A stretch of DNA of 64,000 nucleotides from Caballeronia sp. BR00000012568055 (GCF_029439455.1 NZ_JAQFVG010000311.1:204681-268680); one strand, 5' to 3'. Counted from the stretch's first letter, positions 39,654 through 51,200 are shown. The notes: generated from the letters alone by a model not told the origin. Numbers and translations are program-made.

Positions 39654-40409
39654 ATGGCGTTTATCGAACTCAAGAGCGCGACGCTCGATTTGCCTATCTA
39701 CGACGTGCAAGGCCGATCACTCAAAAAGCAGGTCCTCCGGCTTGGCCGTCGCAATACGATTGCGGAAAATAACGAAGGCGTGGTAGTGGTGCGCGCGCTG
39801 GACAACGTGGATCTGCGTTTGAACCCTAGCGACCGGATCGGGCTCATCGGCCACAACGGAGCCGGCAAGTCGACACTGTTGCGGACCATGGCGGGAATCT
39901 ATTACCCGAGTTCGGGCGTGGTCCAGACCGAAGGCAAGATCGTGCCGCTGCTCGATATCAGCCTGGGTATGGATGACAACTCCACGGGTCTGCAAAACAT
40001 CCGGCTGCGTGGCTTGCTGCTTGGCATGACGGACGCGGAAATCAAGGAAAAGACTCAGGGCATCGTCGATTTCTGCGAACTGGGCGATTATCTTGATCTG
40101 CCGTTGCGCACCTATTCGAGTGGTATGCGCGTGCGTCTCGCCTTCGCGGTATCCACCGCAGTCGATGCAGAAATTCTTTTGCTCGACGAAGTGATGGGCG
40201 TGGGCGATGCCTCGTTCATGCACAAGGCCGAAAGCCGACTGGAAGCGCTGCATGAACGCGCCCAGATCGTTGTCCTTGCAATGCATTCGAATCGGGAAAT
40301 CCGCCGCGTGTGCAACAAGGCGCTGTGGATGGAGCGAGGCCGCGTGCGGGCCTTCGGTCCGGTCGAGGAGGTCGTCTCCGCCTACGAAAGCCATGTCGGC
40401 GAAGGCTAA
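39654..40409 (+). CDS. wzt: Polysaccharide ABC transporter ATPase Wzt
   Basis: The 251-aa ATPase has Walker A GHNGAGKST, signature YSSGMRVRLAF and Walker B LLLDEVMGVGD. It lacks the C-terminal carbohydrate-binding domain found in long Wzt proteins, so chain-end recognition is probably not by Wzt. Its end overlaps the next gene by 17 bp. Confidence 0.92.
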   Translation: MAFIELKSATLDLPIYDVQGRSLKKQVLRLGRRNTIAENNEGVVVVRALDNVDLRLNPSDRIGLIGHNGAGKSTLLRTMAGIYYPSSGVVQTEGKIVPLLDISLGMDDNSTGLQNIRLRGLLLGMTDAEIKEKTQGIVDFCELGDYLDLPLRTYSSGMRVRLAFAVSTAVDAEILLLDEVMGVGDASFMHKAESRLEALHERAQIVVLAMHSNREIRRVCNKALWMERGRVRAFGPVEEVVSAYESHVGEG

Positions 40410-42291
40410 GTCCGTCCTGCACTTGCCTTGGCGCCTGTTCAAGGGTTTTCGGCAGGTTGCGGAATTGCGCGGCGGCACGTTACCGGCAATGCGGGCCATC
40501 TGCGAGACTGCCCGACGTGATGGACTGCGTAGCTTCCGCTCGCGCGTTGCGCGCGCGGCGAACGAGAACGACTATAGCGACTGGATCGCCCGCTTCGACA
40601 CCAACGACCATGAAGCGCTCGATGACCTCGCTGTGCGTGTGCAAGCGCTGCGGGAGCATCCTCTCGTGTCGATCGTAGTGCCGGTGTATAACCCGCCGGT
40701 CGACTATCTGCGTGAGATGATCGAATCGGTTCTGGCGCAGGCTTATCCCTACTGGGAGCTCTGCATTGCCGACGATGCGTCCAGCGCGCCCCAAATCGCG
40801 CCGTTACTGCGCGACTATGCCATGCGGGACTCGCGAATCAAGCTCGCGATGCGAAGTGAAAACGGTCACATCTGTGCAGCTAGCAACAGCGCCATCGAAC
40901 TCGCGACGGGCCGGTTCATCGCGCTGCTCGATCACGATGATGTGCTGCCACACCATGCACTGTACATGGTCGCGCTTTACGCGCAGAAGTACCCGCACGC
41001 GAAGATGTTCTTCAGCGATGAAGACAAGCTCACGCCGTCCGGCAAACGAGTGCAGCCGTACTTCAAATCCGACTGGAATGCCGCGCTCATGCTGGGACAG
41101 AATATGTTCTCGCATTTAGGCGTGTTCGAAGCCGACCTTCTGCGCGAAGTGGGCGGATTTCGTCCGGGCTTCGAAGGCAGTCAAGACCATGACCTGGCGC
41201 TGCGCTGTGCGGAACGGGTCGAGCCAACTCAAATCGTGCACATCCGTCACGTGCTCTATCATTGGCGCGTGAGCGAGGAAAGCACCGCACGCGATATCGG
41301 CGCTAAGCCCTATGTGCGCGATGCATCGTTGCTAGCCGTGCGGGAGCACCTCGCGCGATGCGGACTCGGAGCGTCCGTCGAACCGCTGTCTGCCAGCTCA
41401 TCGATGCTGCGTGTGCGCTTCGACATTCCGCAACCCCGCCCGCTGGTCTCGATCATCGTGCCGACGCGAGACCGGGCCGACCTGCTTTCGCGATGCATTG
41501 AAAGCCTGCGCGCGCTTACACTTTATCGCGAGTACGAGATCATCGTGGTCGACAACGGTTCAGCGCAGAAGGACGCGCTCGAACTGCTGGATGGCTATCG
41601 GCGTACCGCAGGCATGAGCGTGCTGACGGTCGACGCGCCGTTCAACTTCTCTGACCTCAACAATCGTGCGGTCCGGGTGGCAAAGGGCGAGTTGCTCTGC
41701 CTTCTGAATAACGATACCGAGATCATCTCCGGCGACTGGCTCGACCTCTTGTGCGGTTACGCCTGCCTGCCTGACGCCGGCGCGGTGGGAGCCGCTCTTT
41801 GGTATCCGGACATGCGTTTGCAACACGGTGGCGTGCTGCTCGGAATCGGAGATCTCGCGGGGCACTTTCATCATCTATTGTCGAAGGGGGGCGCTGGCTA
41901 TTTCGGCCGTGCGATACTCGCGCAGGAAGTATCGGCGGTCACGGCGGCGTGCCTTGTGGTACGCAAAGAGTCGTACGAACGCGTGGGTGGGTTGGACGCG
42001 GATCATCTCTCCGTAGCCTTCAACGACGTCGACTTCTGCCTGAAGTTGCGCGCAGCGGGCCTGAAAAATTTTTATGTTCCGTACGCCGAACTTGTCCATC
42101 ACGAATCCGCGACTCGCAGCAGCGACCTAAGTGGTCCGAACGCCGAACGTTTTCGGCGCGATATCGAAACCATGCGCGCGCGATGGGGAAGCCTCATCGA
42201 GCAAGATCCCTATTACAACCCGAACCTCGCGCTTTCCGGAGCTGCTGCTTTTTCGCTCGCGTTTCCACCCCGCATCGGCAGATTCGACTGA
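40393..42291 (+). CDS. Two-domain GT2 glycosyltransferase
   Basis: The 632-aa protein holds two GT-A domains. The first runs from about 88 (LVSIVVPVYNPP) with catalytic DHDD near 176 (FIALLDHDDVLP). The second runs from about 349 (PLVSIIVPTRDRADLLSRC) with the NND motif (CLLNNDTEIISGDW). This layout is common in rhamnan/O-antigen loci. Specificity is unknown. The start at 40393 was chosen for coupling to wzt. Confidence 0.85.
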   Translation: MSAKAKSVLHLPWRLFKGFRQVAELRGGTLPAMRAICETARRDGLRSFRSRVARAANENDYSDWIARFDTNDHEALDDLAVRVQALREHPLVSIVVPVYNPPVDYLREMIESVLAQAYPYWELCIADDASSAPQIAPLLRDYAMRDSRIKLAMRSENGHICAASNSAIELATGRFIALLDHDDVLPHHALYMVALYAQKYPHAKMFFSDEDKLTPSGKRVQPYFKSDWNAALMLGQNMFSHLGVFEADLLREVGGFRPGFEGSQDHDLALRCAERVEPTQIVHIRHVLYHWRVSEESTARDIGAKPYVRDASLLAVREHLARCGLGASVEPLSASSSMLRVRFDIPQPRPLVSIIVPTRDRADLLSRCIESLRALTLYREYEIIVVDNGSAQKDALELLDGYRRTAGMSVLTVDAPFNFSDLNNRAVRVAKGELLCLLNNDTEIISGDWLDLLCGYACLPDAGAVGAALWYPDMRLQHGGVLLGIGDLAGHFHHLLSKGGAGYFGRAILAQEVSAVTAACLVVRKESYERVGGLDADHLSVAFNDVDFCLKLRAAGLKNFYVPYAELVHHESATRSSDLSGPNAERFRRDIETMRARWGSLIEQDPYYNPNLALSGAAAFSLAFPPRIGRFD

Positions 42292-42319
42292 ATGCCGACA
42301 TTTCGATTACCAGTCTTCT

Positions 42320-44593
42320 ATGGAATTTACCGCCTTCAAGAGGCTCGCACGCATGGCGCGCGCGGCGAGCCGTCCCGTACTGACGCCAGTCCATGACCTC
42401 GAACGCCGCGGCAACGGCGTCTATGTCAGTACAGGGAGCGATCCGCAATTCGCGGTGAGTCGCTCGTGGCGTCCGTTCTCCGGCGGATGGGCGGTTGTCA
42501 ACGTCGATGTTCGTTACGCGCTGCAGCCCTTGCGTCCGGTGCTCTTTGCCTTCCATGGCGATCGCGGCGAGAAAGTCATGTCGTATCGTCTGCCCGTCAC
42601 CACTCGCGGCATGATTCGAAAGGCGATGCCCTTGCCGCCCGGCGTCTCTAGTCTGCGATTGGACCCGACCGAGACGGCGGGCGTTGAATTCGCCTTGGGA
42701 AAAGCGTCTGTGCGCGAGGTCGGCCGGCTTGGTTTGCTTCTGCATGTCTATCGCCTGCTCGATATCAATGAGCGCAAGAAGCTGTTGAGGGACCTGCTGC
42801 ACGGCAATCTCGGCGCGGTGAAGGCGAACGTGCGTAACAAGCTCTTGAGCGAAGACGCAGGAACGGAGTACAAAGCGTGGGTGGAACTATACGACACGCT
42901 GACGCCCGAGGATTGCAGCGCCATCCAAGACAAGATCACGCGCATCAAAACGAAGCCGTTGATTTCCATTGTGATGCCGGTCTATAACCCCCGTCCGAAG
43001 TATCTGCGCAAGGCGCTCGACAGTGTGCTGCGGCAGTTGTACCCGAACTGGCAGCTTTGCATTGCCGACGATGCGTCGACGGACCCTGAAGTGCGCGTCG
43101 TACTGAAGGAATATGCTCGGTGCGACCCACGAATCCAAGTGGCGTTTCGCGAAACGAACGGACATATATCGGCGGCGAGCAACACGGCGATCGAACTCGT
43201 GAAGGGTGAATTCATCGCCCTGATGGATCATGACGATGCGTTGCCCGTGCACGCGCTTTACTTGGTTGCAGACGAAATAGCACGGCACCCGGACGTCGAT
43301 CTTATCTATACCGATGAAGACAAGATCGACGAATACGATCGCCGTCACGATGCACATTTTAAGACCGACTGGAACCCGGAGTTGTTTTACGCGCAGAATG
43401 TCATTGCCCACATGGGCGTCTACCGCACGTCACTCGTGCGGCGGACGGAGGGTTTTCGCGTCGGCTTCGAGGGCAGTCAGGATTATGACTTTGCGCTACG
43501 TTTCCTGAAGCTCACCGAGCCATCGCGCGTGCGCCACATTCCTCACGTGCTGTATCACTGGCGCATCTTCCCGGGCGTGGCGAGCTTCTCGACCGACAAT
43601 CCAGATAAGTCGGTCATCACGGCGCAGCGCGCGCTCGATGAATATTTCGCCGATGTCGATCGCGCCGCGCGCGTGGAACCGGTTGCCGCTTTTCCAGGCT
43701 GGTGGCGGATTCGGCGCGCGTTGCCCACAGTTCTGCCAAAAGTTTCTCTGATCGTGCCGACACGGGACCGCCTCGACGTGCTGCGCGTTGCGATCGACGG
43801 ATTGTTACACGAGACGGACTACGACAATCTCGAAGTTCTGATTGTCGATAACCACAGTGTTGAACCGGCGACGCTGGCGTATTTCGACTCCATGCGTGGC
43901 GACACGCGCGTGAAAATCGTCCGAGTGGAAGGCGAGTTCAACTTCTCGAAGTTGAATAACGAGGCAGCAAAGCACGCGATCGGCACGATCCTCGGTTTCG
44001 TCAACAACGATATCAAGGTGATTCATGCCGACTGGCTGAGCGAGATGGTCGCACAAGTCAGCCGCGTGGGTGTCGGCGCGGTCGGCGCGAAGCTGTATTA
44101 CGCCAACGAGACAATCCAGCATGCGGGTGTGGTGCTCGGCTTATACGGCGTCGCGGCTCATGGCCACCGGCATTTTCCCCGCAGCACCGTGGGCTACTTC
44201 GGACGGCCGATGCTCACGCAAAACATATCGGCTGTCACTGCCGCATGCATGTTGGTGTCCAAGGGCGTTTTCGACGAAGTCGGCGGCTACGACGAAGAAC
44301 ATCTCACGGTCGGCTATAACGACGTCGATCTCTGTCTTAAGATCCGCGCGGCGGGTTATTCGATCATCTACACGCCCTATGCGGAGTTGTATCACCTGGA
44401 GTCGGTGTCGCGAGGCGAGAATCTTTCCGCTGCGCAGATCGAGCGCGACGCCCAGGAGCGAGCGTATATGCTCGCCCGCTGGCCGGAAGTCATCGCCAAC
44501 GACCCGTTCTACAGTCCCAATCTGACCACCACGTCGGAAAACTTCGGTCTTGCATTTCCGCCACGCGCTCGCAAGCCTTGGCTTGAATCTTAA
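42320..44593 (+). CDS. Two-domain GT2 glycosyltransferase with extra N-terminal domain
   Basis: The 757-aa protein is a paralogue of the preceding enzyme in both GT-A domains (first from about 212, ISIVMPVYNPRPKYLRKAL with MDHDDALP; second from about 473, VSLIVPTRDRLDVLR with FVNNDIKVIHADW). It adds about 200 N-terminal residues of a beta-rich region (VSTGSDPQFAVSRSW) that I do not recognise. Start at 42320, 28 bp after its neighbour. Confidence 0.83.
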   Translation: MEFTAFKRLARMARAASRPVLTPVHDLERRGNGVYVSTGSDPQFAVSRSWRPFSGGWAVVNVDVRYALQPLRPVLFAFHGDRGEKVMSYRLPVTTRGMIRKAMPLPPGVSSLRLDPTETAGVEFALGKASVREVGRLGLLLHVYRLLDINERKKLLRDLLHGNLGAVKANVRNKLLSEDAGTEYKAWVELYDTLTPEDCSAIQDKITRIKTKPLISIVMPVYNPRPKYLRKALDSVLRQLYPNWQLCIADDASTDPEVRVVLKEYARCDPRIQVAFRETNGHISAASNTAIELVKGEFIALMDHDDALPVHALYLVADEIARHPDVDLIYTDEDKIDEYDRRHDAHFKTDWNPELFYAQNVIAHMGVYRTSLVRRTEGFRVGFEGSQDYDFALRFLKLTEPSRVRHIPHVLYHWRIFPGVASFSTDNPDKSVITAQRALDEYFADVDRAARVEPVAAFPGWWRIRRALPTVLPKVSLIVPTRDRLDVLRVAIDGLLHETDYDNLEVLIVDNHSVEPATLAYFDSMRGDTRVKIVRVEGEFNFSKLNNEAAKHAIGTILGFVNNDIKVIHADWLSEMVAQVSRVGVGAVGAKLYYANETIQHAGVVLGLYGVAAHGHRHFPRSTVGYFGRPMLTQNISAVTAACMLVSKGVFDEVGGYDEEHLTVGYNDVDLCLKIRAAGYSIIYTPYAELYHLESVSRGENLSAAQIERDAQERAYMLARWPEVIANDPFYSPNLTTTSENFGLAFPPRARKPWLES

Positions 44594-44598
44594 GGAAT

Positions 44599-46506
44599 AT
44601 GATGCAGGGCGATTTACTCATGGCTAGAAAGGCAATCCGATTCCTGCGCCGTGGCGTGCACAGAGCAAGTTCAATCGTGCTCTTGCACCGCGCCAGCAAG
44701 GCTGAGTCGCGCTGCGCGAATAGCGTGCGCGAACTGCAACGTGCGTTCGATGCGCAATACGCAACGAATCAAGAACACGTTCAGCGTATAGCTGGCGAGT
44801 CGACGATGGTAGTGCTTGGCGTTGCGCCTTTCGTCAACGTTTCCATGCTGGTCCATGCTCTCGCAAGGGAACGGATAGTCCTCGGTGAACTCGTGATTGT
44901 CGACGCGACGGCCGAGACGCTTCCCGGAGCGGCCATTCATCCATTGCTTGCCAACTGGGGACTGCGCTTGCCGCGCACTCGTCTGAACGTGGTGAAGTAT
45001 TCCGGACAGGATGTGAAGTTCGCCGGTGCGATGGAACTGGGCGCGCAGGCATCGCAAGGTGCGTATCTCTGGTTCGCCGGACGCGATTACATTCCGTTCG
45101 CCCATGGGTTCGAATATCTGTTGAAAGCCTGCGTGTGTTCGGACGCGAAATCCGTCGTCAAAAGCAGGAGCATGATGCCTGACGGGACGGCAGTGCCCAT
45201 TGAACCGACGGCCATCCGCTCCGACTTTGACGGTAATGATGATCGAGCCAACGGGCAACACGCCGTCCCACACGAATTGTCCCCGCGTCCGGCGCCGATG
45301 TCAGAGAGCGAGCGCCCCGTACTGGAAACCTGCACATCGTTTCATACCGGCATCTTTGGTGGAGCGAAGCAGCTTGTGATGCAGGCGCGTGACGGAACGT
45401 TGTTCGACCAGCGCTTCATCACGGGCGTCGCGGCGACGGATCTCGGCATGCGTTTGCGCGCGCGGGGTATCGAACTTCTGACATGCCCGGCGAGCGTCGC
45501 GCGTTGTCTGCGCCAACATGATCTCGACGGCGCGGCGCCTTGGGAAGACGAGCATGATGCCCGCTGGCTGCGCGAAAAACATGCGGCCTTACGAAAGCCG
45601 GAGCGCCTCGAAATCGTGTGTCCGTTTCACCGGGGCGACGTGGTTCTGGCCACGCAAGTCGCCGCGCATATTCGCAAGCACGGACGTGCGGTTCGTCTGC
45701 ACGTTGCGGCGGGGCTGGAAAGATGGGCGCGTGACTTCGATCCTTTGCTTGATGTGCAAAGCGTTCCGGTCCCGGTGGCGGCTGCGCAGGATACCTATCC
45801 GCAATTGCTCAATGCTTTCGCCTTCGTCTCGCGGCGCGCAGATGCATCACCTAATATGGCTCGCTGCCACCCGGCTCGAAGTCTTTCGGAAACAGGAAAA
45901 AACCTTCTTGATTACGTGATCGCCGAGGCGGGCTTGCCGCCCGATACGCGCCTCATCAATATCAAGCCGATGCCGGACGACAACGACCGCGCAATCGCGC
46001 GCGAACTCGTTGCGCCATTTGGTACCGAGGTAATTTTCGTCCATCCTTTCGGTGGCTGGGAACTCAAGAGCATTCCCCCGACGCTGATGCAGGAACTCGT
46101 ACGGCGCGCACACGCGGCCGGATTCAAGCTCGTGCAGATGGGCGGTGCGGCGGACCTCCGCGTCGATGCCTTCGACGGTGCCATCCTTGAGAACTTCCTT
46201 CCCACGCGCTGGCGGGCTATTCTCGAACTCGGTCACGCGTTGATCGGTGTGGACTCGTGGACCGCACATTTCGCATCCATCTTGGATATTCCGCAAGTCA
46301 CGATGTTCGGGGCGACGCATCCCGATCACGTGCGGACCAAGGAATACTTTGTTGATCAGGGTAATCGGGCGCTTGCGCTAGGACCGATCGTCAACTGCTC
46401 GCCCTGTAACTCGCTGACGTGCTTGGCATATCCAGGTGCGAGCCATTGCGCGGGCTTCACGCTCGATGCGACGTTCGACACCTTCCTCGGAACGCTTCGA
46501 AAGTGA
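44599..46506 (+). CDS. GT2-like / GT9 heptosyltransferase-type fusion
   Basis: The 635-aa protein has an N-terminal part (about 70-340) that resembles a GT2 fold but lacks a clear DxD, with GAYLWFAGRDYIPF in that place. A C-terminal GT9 domain (about 345-635) follows: IVCPFHRGDVVLATQVAAHIRKHG, VHPFGGWELKSIPPTLMQELVRRA and LIGVDSWTAHFASILDIPQVTMFGA, typical of heptosyltransferases. Possible starts are at 44599 and the Met at 44620. Acceptor and donor are unknown. Confidence 0.75.
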   Translation: MMQGDLLMARKAIRFLRRGVHRASSIVLLHRASKAESRCANSVRELQRAFDAQYATNQEHVQRIAGESTMVVLGVAPFVNVSMLVHALARERIVLGELVIVDATAETLPGAAIHPLLANWGLRLPRTRLNVVKYSGQDVKFAGAMELGAQASQGAYLWFAGRDYIPFAHGFEYLLKACVCSDAKSVVKSRSMMPDGTAVPIEPTAIRSDFDGNDDRANGQHAVPHELSPRPAPMSESERPVLETCTSFHTGIFGGAKQLVMQARDGTLFDQRFITGVAATDLGMRLRARGIELLTCPASVARCLRQHDLDGAAPWEDEHDARWLREKHAALRKPERLEIVCPFHRGDVVLATQVAAHIRKHGRAVRLHVAAGLERWARDFDPLLDVQSVPVPVAAAQDTYPQLLNAFAFVSRRADASPNMARCHPARSLSETGKNLLDYVIAEAGLPPDTRLINIKPMPDDNDRAIARELVAPFGTEVIFVHPFGGWELKSIPPTLMQELVRRAHAAGFKLVQMGGAADLRVDAFDGAILENFLPTRWRAILELGHALIGVDSWTAHFASILDIPQVTMFGATHPDHVRTKEYFVDQGNRALALGPIVNCSPCNSLTCLAYPGASHCAGFTLDATFDTFLGTLRK

Positions 46507-46553
46507 AGTCTGCCCTGTGGCGCGATGGGCGCGCCGCAGAGCGCTTGATCGTT

Positions 46554-47768
46554 TCAGAACTGAGGGCGCGGCGCTTTTTCGAAGTTGAGCAGACGACGCA
46601 TCAGCGCTTCTATGTCGACTGAGAAGGGCTTGTGCACGACACTGAAATCGCGGTCCTCTGTCTGTCCTTCAAAAATGCCGTAATCGAGCCCCAGAGACCC
46701 GAATAGGCACATATGCGCATGAATCCAGTGCGGCTCTGTTTCGATGTCGATGAGCTTGGTGCCCGGATGACAAAATACCACATTGAACATCGCCGAACCG
46801 GACGGCCCGATAATGATGTCAGCGGACGAAAACAGCCGGATCTGCTGGATCGCTGTCAGACGCGATGGTTCCACGACCTCAAAGCCATGTGCTTGCAGTG
46901 CCGTGATCAGTTCTTCCTCGTTCCGCATCACGCGAGTCGCAGCGGCGTTCGACGCCTTGCCAAGCGTGCGGCGCGTGAGGTACAGGCGCCGGCCTTGCGA
47001 CGGCACGCCGTAGGTATCCCGCATATGCTTGTAATAAGCCAGGCTTTCGTCGTCGAGATAAGCCTGGCTATTGCGCAGGCTCACCAAGATGGACTGGTCG
47101 AGTTGATAGACCGCGTTCGCGTAATGCGGGACCAGACGTTTTTCACCGAAGCCACTGAGCGAGAGGTAGTCGGTCATCGACTGATAGTACTGCGGGACCA
47201 TGATGCGAAACTGTCCCAAGCCCGCGTTCTGCAGCGTGCGCAACTTGGGAAGCACACGAAACAAGAACGAGCCGTAGTTCGAAGGTTCGGTCGAGCAGAG
47301 TAATACGATGGGCTCGGCGTCGCGGATGACCGGGCGGCCGTTCTGCTCGAACCTGAATTCGGTGGCTTCATCGTCACCGCCGGTCTTGACCAGTCCCGTC
47401 GCTTCGTTATTGAATTCGTCGGCCAACGAAAGGCGGTTAATCGCATTCTTCAGCGCAGCCGGTTCGGTGAAAGACTCGTCGCCGCAGAACGTGCCGTCGG
47501 CGCCCAGCAAGGTGCGGTAACCGGTCAGCACCGCTTTCTCGCGCTTCAGCGCAAAAGCAGGCGGATAGATGACGGGTGGGCGCGTGTGCAGCGGCGGAAA
47601 GATGCTTTCGCCGACAGGGTAATCATGAAACGAAGGCGGCACGCGCAAACGCGTAACCGGCGCGGCGGGCGGTCCGACCCACACGCCTTCGCTTCTTTCC
47701 TGCAAGGCAGCCGCCGTTATGACCGGGAAGGACAGCGGATCTTTGAAGCGGAAAGGTCCAGCGTTCAT
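46554..47768 (-). CDS. GT61-family glycosyltransferase (DUF563)
   Basis: The 404-aa protein shows GT61 features: VLLCSTEPSNYGSFLFRVLPKLRTL, RRLYLTRR, NEEELITALQAHGFEVVEPSRLT and DIIIGPSGSAMFNVVFCHPGTKLIDIE. A longer start at 47876 is possible, but the 36 extra residues look unlike the domain. It is convergent with the GT9 fusion and divergent from the 1377-aa protein. Confidence 0.82.
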   Translation of the reverse strand: MNAGPFRFKDPLSFPVITAAALQERSEGVWVGPPAAPVTRLRVPPSFHDYPVGESIFPPLHTRPPVIYPPAFALKREKAVLTGYRTLLGADGTFCGDESFTEPAALKNAINRLSLADEFNNEATGLVKTGGDDEATEFRFEQNGRPVIRDAEPIVLLCSTEPSNYGSFLFRVLPKLRTLQNAGLGQFRIMVPQYYQSMTDYLSLSGFGEKRLVPHYANAVYQLDQSILVSLRNSQAYLDDESLAYYKHMRDTYGVPSQGRRLYLTRRTLGKASNAAATRVMRNEEELITALQAHGFEVVEPSRLTAIQQIRLFSSADIIIGPSGSAMFNVVFCHPGTKLIDIETEPHWIHAHMCLFGSLGLDYGIFEGQTEDRDFSVVHKPFSVDIEALMRRLLNFEKAPRPQF

Positions 47769-48230
47769 AGCGGATTGTTCTATCTTGCGCGGGGTGAATA
47801 AACGGGGTGGCCAGACGGCTGAGCGAAGCTGTGCCGCCAGAGCGCCGAAGCGCGACCGTGGTGCGTTCGGGAGCATAGACGTTCTCTTGATAAACAGACG
47901 AGGTACCCGACACGCGGCACACGCTCGTGGCGAGAATATAACACTCGCTCGTTACACGGGTCGAGTATCCCGCTGCGTTCTCCGAAGGTTCCTTTCGATG
48001 TGCAATGTGTGCAATGAGTCGCCCCCATACGGTCGAGGCTTCAAACGAAATACGGTATCCTCTCGGAACCTGAAAGGGCCGACCCTGCCATGTCGCGGGC
48101 GCCATCCGCGTTTGATGCCTCTTCCGAGCACATCCGAATGGTGTATCGAGGAGACTGGCCGCATGGACCACGCTGCACAGATCGCAAGCGTCAATCAATC
48201 AGATTTATCAATTTGGCATCGCACTGACTC
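47769..48230. other. Divergent intergenic region
   Basis: About 460 bp separates the GT61 gene and the 1377-aa gene. The short frames here are not family-like. It presumably carries promoters for both; none stands out clearly. Confidence 0.35.
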
Positions 48231-51200
48231 ATGAGTTTTTCCGAACATCATCTGCCTCTACTGTTCTTGGTGGCCGGCCCTCCTTACAGCGGTGGTCCGG
48301 AGATCAGAAATTTACTGAGGTCGCTTGGTCTGGGCGTCGCTTCTCAGGGAGCGCAAGACGTAAATGCCTCGCAGTCCGAATTCGATCAAATAGTCAGCGA
48401 GACGCAACGCAATATGCTGGAGTCCGTGCGTTCCGCATGGGATGATCCGCTCGCGACGAACGCCGACTGGCTCGCCAGTCCCATGGGACCGCAGGCCGTT
48501 GCGCGACTGGCATCACTGCTCGCCGACGCGGTTTGCGATCACGCCACGATAGTATTGTGCGACGACGCCATGCCGCGTTTGTTGCCGGCGTGGTATCGCG
48601 CCGCTGAAGTGCGCGAACACTCCGCGCTGACGCTGATCCCGATCAGGCGGCCGGCCGACATGCTGCCTTCGCTCTGGTATCGACACGCGAAGAGCCGAGC
48701 ACATGCACTGCTGATCTGGCTCCGTTCGCTCCTTTCAGCCGAAGCCGCTTCGCGCGGACACCAGCGTGCGTTTGTCGATTTTGATCGTTTGAACGCTGAT
48801 TGGCGCGGCGTTATGCAGGATGTCGCCCATCAACTCGATCTCGTATGGCCCGTCGACTTCGATCATGTCGAATATGCGATCGATGCCGCGCTGCGCGACT
48901 CACAGGCCTATGCACCGCAGAGTCATGAGGGAAGTCGCGATCAGCCGCTGGAACGGCTGGCCGAGCGAGCATGGCAAGCGGCCCTCACTTTATCGCGCGA
49001 TCCCGCAGATGCCGCGGCTTGCGCCGAGATGGATCGCATCGCGAGCGCCTTGCACGACGCACTACAGGGTGTCGAACCTTTGCTCGCGGAGCTGTGGCAG
49101 CGCGAATCCAAGTCGCGTACAGACGTTGATGCACTTATCGCATCATACGATGCACAGCTTGCTGATCGCGAAGGCAAGCTGTTCGGCACGGTGAAGGAAC
49201 TGAGCCGTGTGAACGACGAATGGGCCGAGACACGCACAACTGCTGCGGCATATGAACAACGCGTCGGCGAGCTGACGGGGCAGGTCGCGAGCCAGTACGC
49301 AGAGTTGGAAGAGCGTTCGACGCTCATTGAAACTTTGAGGCGCGACGCGGAGCTCCTGAACTCGCAGCGCAACGAAAGCAATCGCGCCGTGCAATCCCTC
49401 ACCGAGCAGCTGGCCAGCATCACCGCGACGGATTCCGCAAAACATCAGCAAATCATGCACGAACATCACGAAGCGTTACATACCCTGCAGCGTGAACGTG
49501 ATGGACTCGATGAGCGGCTTAACGCGACGCAGCGGACGCTTGCGGAAATGCGAGCGTCAACCCTTTGGCGTGCGGGCCAGCCGCTGCGCAAAGTCGGCAC
49601 GGCGCTTTCGCCTGAGTTGCGCCGGTCCTTGAAGGAAGCGCTGCGCAGCACATGGCGTGTGGCGACACCGTGGCGCAATCCGCAGCGCCGCGCAGTTGCC
49701 GAGGATCTCGCACGGCAGCAGGCAGGCGCATCGTTACGGCAGCAGGTGCCGGTCGAAGTGTCATCAGCGCCCGTGCAGCCGGTTGGCAACGGGCCGATGA
49801 TGCACACGCCGGGTGCGAGCATTGATCCCGAGGCGCGGCGTGTGGCCGAGGTGATTCGTCACAGCGATCTGTTCGATGCCCCGTCGTATATGCAACGGAG
49901 CGCTGCCGCTGCAAGCGGCATGGATCCGGCTCTGCACTACGTCCTGTACGGTGAAGCGCAAGGTCATGCGCCATCTTCGGGCTTCGATCCCGTCTACTAC
50001 GGCGACCGCTATCCCGACATCGTTGCCTGGGGCGGCAACCGCCTCGGCCATTTCGTCGAGCGCGGGCGTGCAGAAGGCCGCATGGCAACGCCGTTCACCG
50101 ACGCGCTACATTTGCCCGACCAGAATCTCGATCCCGCGCGGCCGACGGTGCTGATGCTCCTGCACGAAGGCTCGCGCACCGGTGCGCCGATTCTCGGCTG
50201 GAATATCGCGAAGACGCTGCGCGAAAGCGTCAACGTCGTGACGGTGATCCTTCGCGTTGGCGGAATGGTCGAGGCCTTTCGAGATGTTTCCGATGAAGTC
50301 GTCGGTCCGATCAAGTACGACGTCTTCAATCCGGCCGATGGTTCGCGTTTTGGGCGCAGGCTCGCGCAGCATTACCGGCCGATTTATGTGATCGCAAACA
50401 GCGTAGAGACGCGATCGCTCGTTCCCGGTCTCGCGTCGGAAGGCGTACCGGTCGTCGCGCTGGTGCACGAGTTCTCCGGATATACAAAGCCTGTCGGAAG
50501 TCTGCAGCACTTGTATGAACGAGCGGCGCATGTCGTATTTCCGGCGGACATCGTGCGTCGGTCGTCCGAAGCTGACTATCCGTTCCTGCGGCTGCGGGAA
50601 ACGCACATCCTGCCGCAGGGGCCGTCGCAGGTTCCGGCCGCAACTAAGTCGAAAAGTGCGGTCGTCAGCACGTCGCAGCCCGCGTCGGTGCGAGACAAGC
50701 TGCGCCCCGTGCATGCAAGGAATGCGCTGCTGGTGGTCGGTATGGGTTTCGTCGACTGGCGCAAAGGAGTGGATCTGTTCGTGTGCGCGGCTGCGGCGCT
50801 GCATACCAATCAGCCCGAGCTCGACGTGCGCTTCGTCTGGGTTGGGCACGGCTTCAAAGTGACGGACACGCTCGATATCGCCTCGTATCTCGCGGAGCAG
50901 GTCGAACGCTCGGGCATCAGCGACCGATTCCGCTTCGTCGATGCCGTGGCGAACGTCGAGGAAATCTATGACGAAGCCGATGTCCTGTTTCTCAGTTCGC
51001 GTCTCGACCCGCTGCCTAACGTCTCTATCGACGCCGCGTTGCGAGGCATCCCGGTCGTTTGTTTCGCTGAGGCGAGCGGCATGGCAGAAATCCTGGCCTC
51101 GGACGACCGTACGAAACAACTCGTCGTGCCCCACCTCGACGCGAGCGCGGCAGCACTCGAAATCGGCAGGCTCGCAGCGAACCGTGAGCGCCTCCGTCAA

